A DNA stretch of 64,000 nucleotides from Hygrophila difformis. Its lineage: Eukaryota; Streptophyta; Magnoliopsida; Lamiales; Acanthaceae. The translations under genes were made by a program, and so were the position numbers. The notes beneath the pieces were generated by a model. That model had not been told where the DNA came from. It saw only the letters and a list, made by a program, of their open reading frames with translations, and made no database searches. Below are positions 63,023-64,000 of the stretch, piece by piece (position 1 is the first letter of the stretch; every line of letters starts with the position of its first letter). The DNA lies in NCBI GenBank assembly GCA_030278955.1, contig JAOANR010000001.1:40698890-40762889 (forward strand), in the 5' to 3' direction.

Positions 63023-64000
63023 TCAAGCTTCCCCCTCAATTTCTTCCCTAATCCTCTCCATCGCCGCCTCCCTGTTTACCAGACAGCCCAGACCCAGCTT
63101 ACTCGCAAGGTTTAAAGTCGCAATCACCTCTTCCGACTCGGCCAGCATAACACCCTCCTTGGATCTAAATGTCGCAAATTGTAATGGCGCGAACACCTCA
63201 TCACCCGCCCCAGACACCTCCTGGACGCCGCCCTTACCCTTACACCCCACCCCTCCAGAAGAACGACCAGCACTTCCTCTACGCCTACCCTTCCGACGAC
63301 AGCCCTTTCGACCATTAATAACTTTAGACAAAGCTTCCTTTACCTTGGGTAAATCTGCCAACCTAACTGCATCCACCTGCTCCCAACAATCAGAACTACC
63401 CCGGAACGCCTCTCTAGTTTCTTGAACCGCCTCTTGCGATGATGCTGCCTCCCTTTCCAGATCTAAACTCTCCGCCACCCTTGACATCTCCAACCCCGAA
63501 CTCCCTATCCCAACACTCTCTGAAAAAGGTTCTCCCGAATCCTCCCTCGGTATCATCGGAACTCCCTCTTTCTGAACATCCCCCAATGGACTAAGTTGGG
63601 CCTCACTAGAGACCTCTCATCCTTTACAGGCTAACGGCTCCCCATGCCCAATCCCCCTCATCCCAGGCCCACCCATATCTGAAGCCCAATCCGCCCTAGA
63701 CTCTCCCTCGTTAGGCCCACCCTCCACCAGGCCCATGTTTTCGTTAAGGTCCATCAACTTCTGGTTCAGTTGGCGCCTGCTATCAATACTACTGTTGGAT
63801 TGCTCAAAAAGGCATGCATTATCATGAGCCGCCGCCCTATTCAAATTTTCCTCCTCCCCATGCAATCCTTCTGGAGGCCCTTCCACTTCCCCATGCAATT
63901 CAGTCCTGGCCCTTCCAGAGCTCCTCTTCTCCAGTGATCTGTCTTCGTGGCCCTGACCTTCCGCCGCGGCCGGGGTTTCCTCCTCCACGCCCGTCATCAT
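63023..64000 (-). pseudogene. LINE ORF1, C-terminal part, one premature stop
   Basis: One frame from the window edge to 63023, interrupted by an in-frame TGA at 63617-63619. The upstream part is the acidic low-complexity middle of ORF1 (VEEETPAAAEGQGHED). The downstream part has a basic GRKGCRRKGRRRGSAG stretch and ends LQFATFRSKEG...LNLASKLGLGCLVNRE, matching the shifted C-terminus of ORF1 in the first LINE. The RRM would lie beyond the window. The gap to the ORF2 ATG is 41 bp. Confidence 0.85.

Larger units (their letters stand above)
58501..64000 (-). mobile_element. Second L1-type LINE (minus strand), defective, 5' end beyond the window
   Basis: The T-run at 58501-58513 is the element's poly(A), preceded on the minus strand by AATAAAAGGC (about 58520-58530). 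Then come a 3' UTR of about 330 bp, ORF2 and ORF1 in order. It belongs to the same family as the LINE at 1430 by ORF similarity and spacing. It is inserted in the gypsy LTR of 56223, whose continuation must lie beyond 64000. Confidence 0.92.

Overview
This is nuclear DNA of a flowering plant, most likely a eudicot. The evidence is spliced plant genes, AAACCCTA telo-box motifs, Stowaway MITEs, Helitrons with CTAG ends, tRNA-derived SINEs and a Tekay/Del-like chromovirus. It is repeat-dominated: only two host genes look intact. A third locus is a chimera of broken gene pieces and a fourth is a decayed gene fragment.

Layout. (1) 1-1400: ATT microsatellites and a purine-rich A/G tract. (2) 1430-21004: an L1-type LINE on the + strand with ORF1 and a full-length ORF2. 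Its 3' part is split by a very young Ty3/gypsy chromovirus (7897-19070; LTRs of 2601 and 2600 bp, target duplication GCTTG, tRNA-Met primer site, gag-protease-RT-RNaseH, then integrase with a chromodomain in another frame). (3) 21060-28200: a nest of PIF/Harbinger transposase remnants in both orientations, a Stowaway MITE, a gag-only LTR array with three LTRs, a SINE and inverted repeats. (4) 28290-33060: a GC-rich unidentified island, a SWIB-domain gene fragment, a MITE and a Helitron end. (5) 34231-38636: the gene pair. A universal stress protein (+, 3 exons) and an ER-ANT1-like adenine nucleotide carrier (-, 3 coding exons plus a 5'-UTR intron) converge. (6) 39590-54437: at least four Helitron ends, including one element with a Pif1-type helicase; SINEs with clear target duplications; MITEs; and a TIR-bounded segment (42532-45923) that holds, on one strand, the leader and uORF of an S-adenosylmethionine decarboxylase gene followed by one kinesin-13 exon. 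(7) 54438-56222: three AT-rich tandem units of about 0.6 kb. (8) 56223-58500: the start of a second gypsy LTR, cut by a second LINE (58501-64000, minus strand). That LINE has lost its ORF1 and endonuclease frames to stops and G-run frameshifts but keeps a long RT frame.

How it fits together. The two host genes act independently: one is a UspA-fold nucleotide-binding protein, the other exchanges adenine nucleotides at the ER membrane. Everything else is transposon biology in nested layers: gypsy in LINE, LINE in gypsy LTR, SINE in MITE, SINE in Helitron, MITE in Harbinger. The order of several insertions can be read from target duplications. The most unusual parts are the SAMDC-uORF/kinesin chimera, the three-LTR gag-only array, the GC-AG intron of the carrier gene, and a small coiled-coil ORF ahead of gag in the gypsy element.
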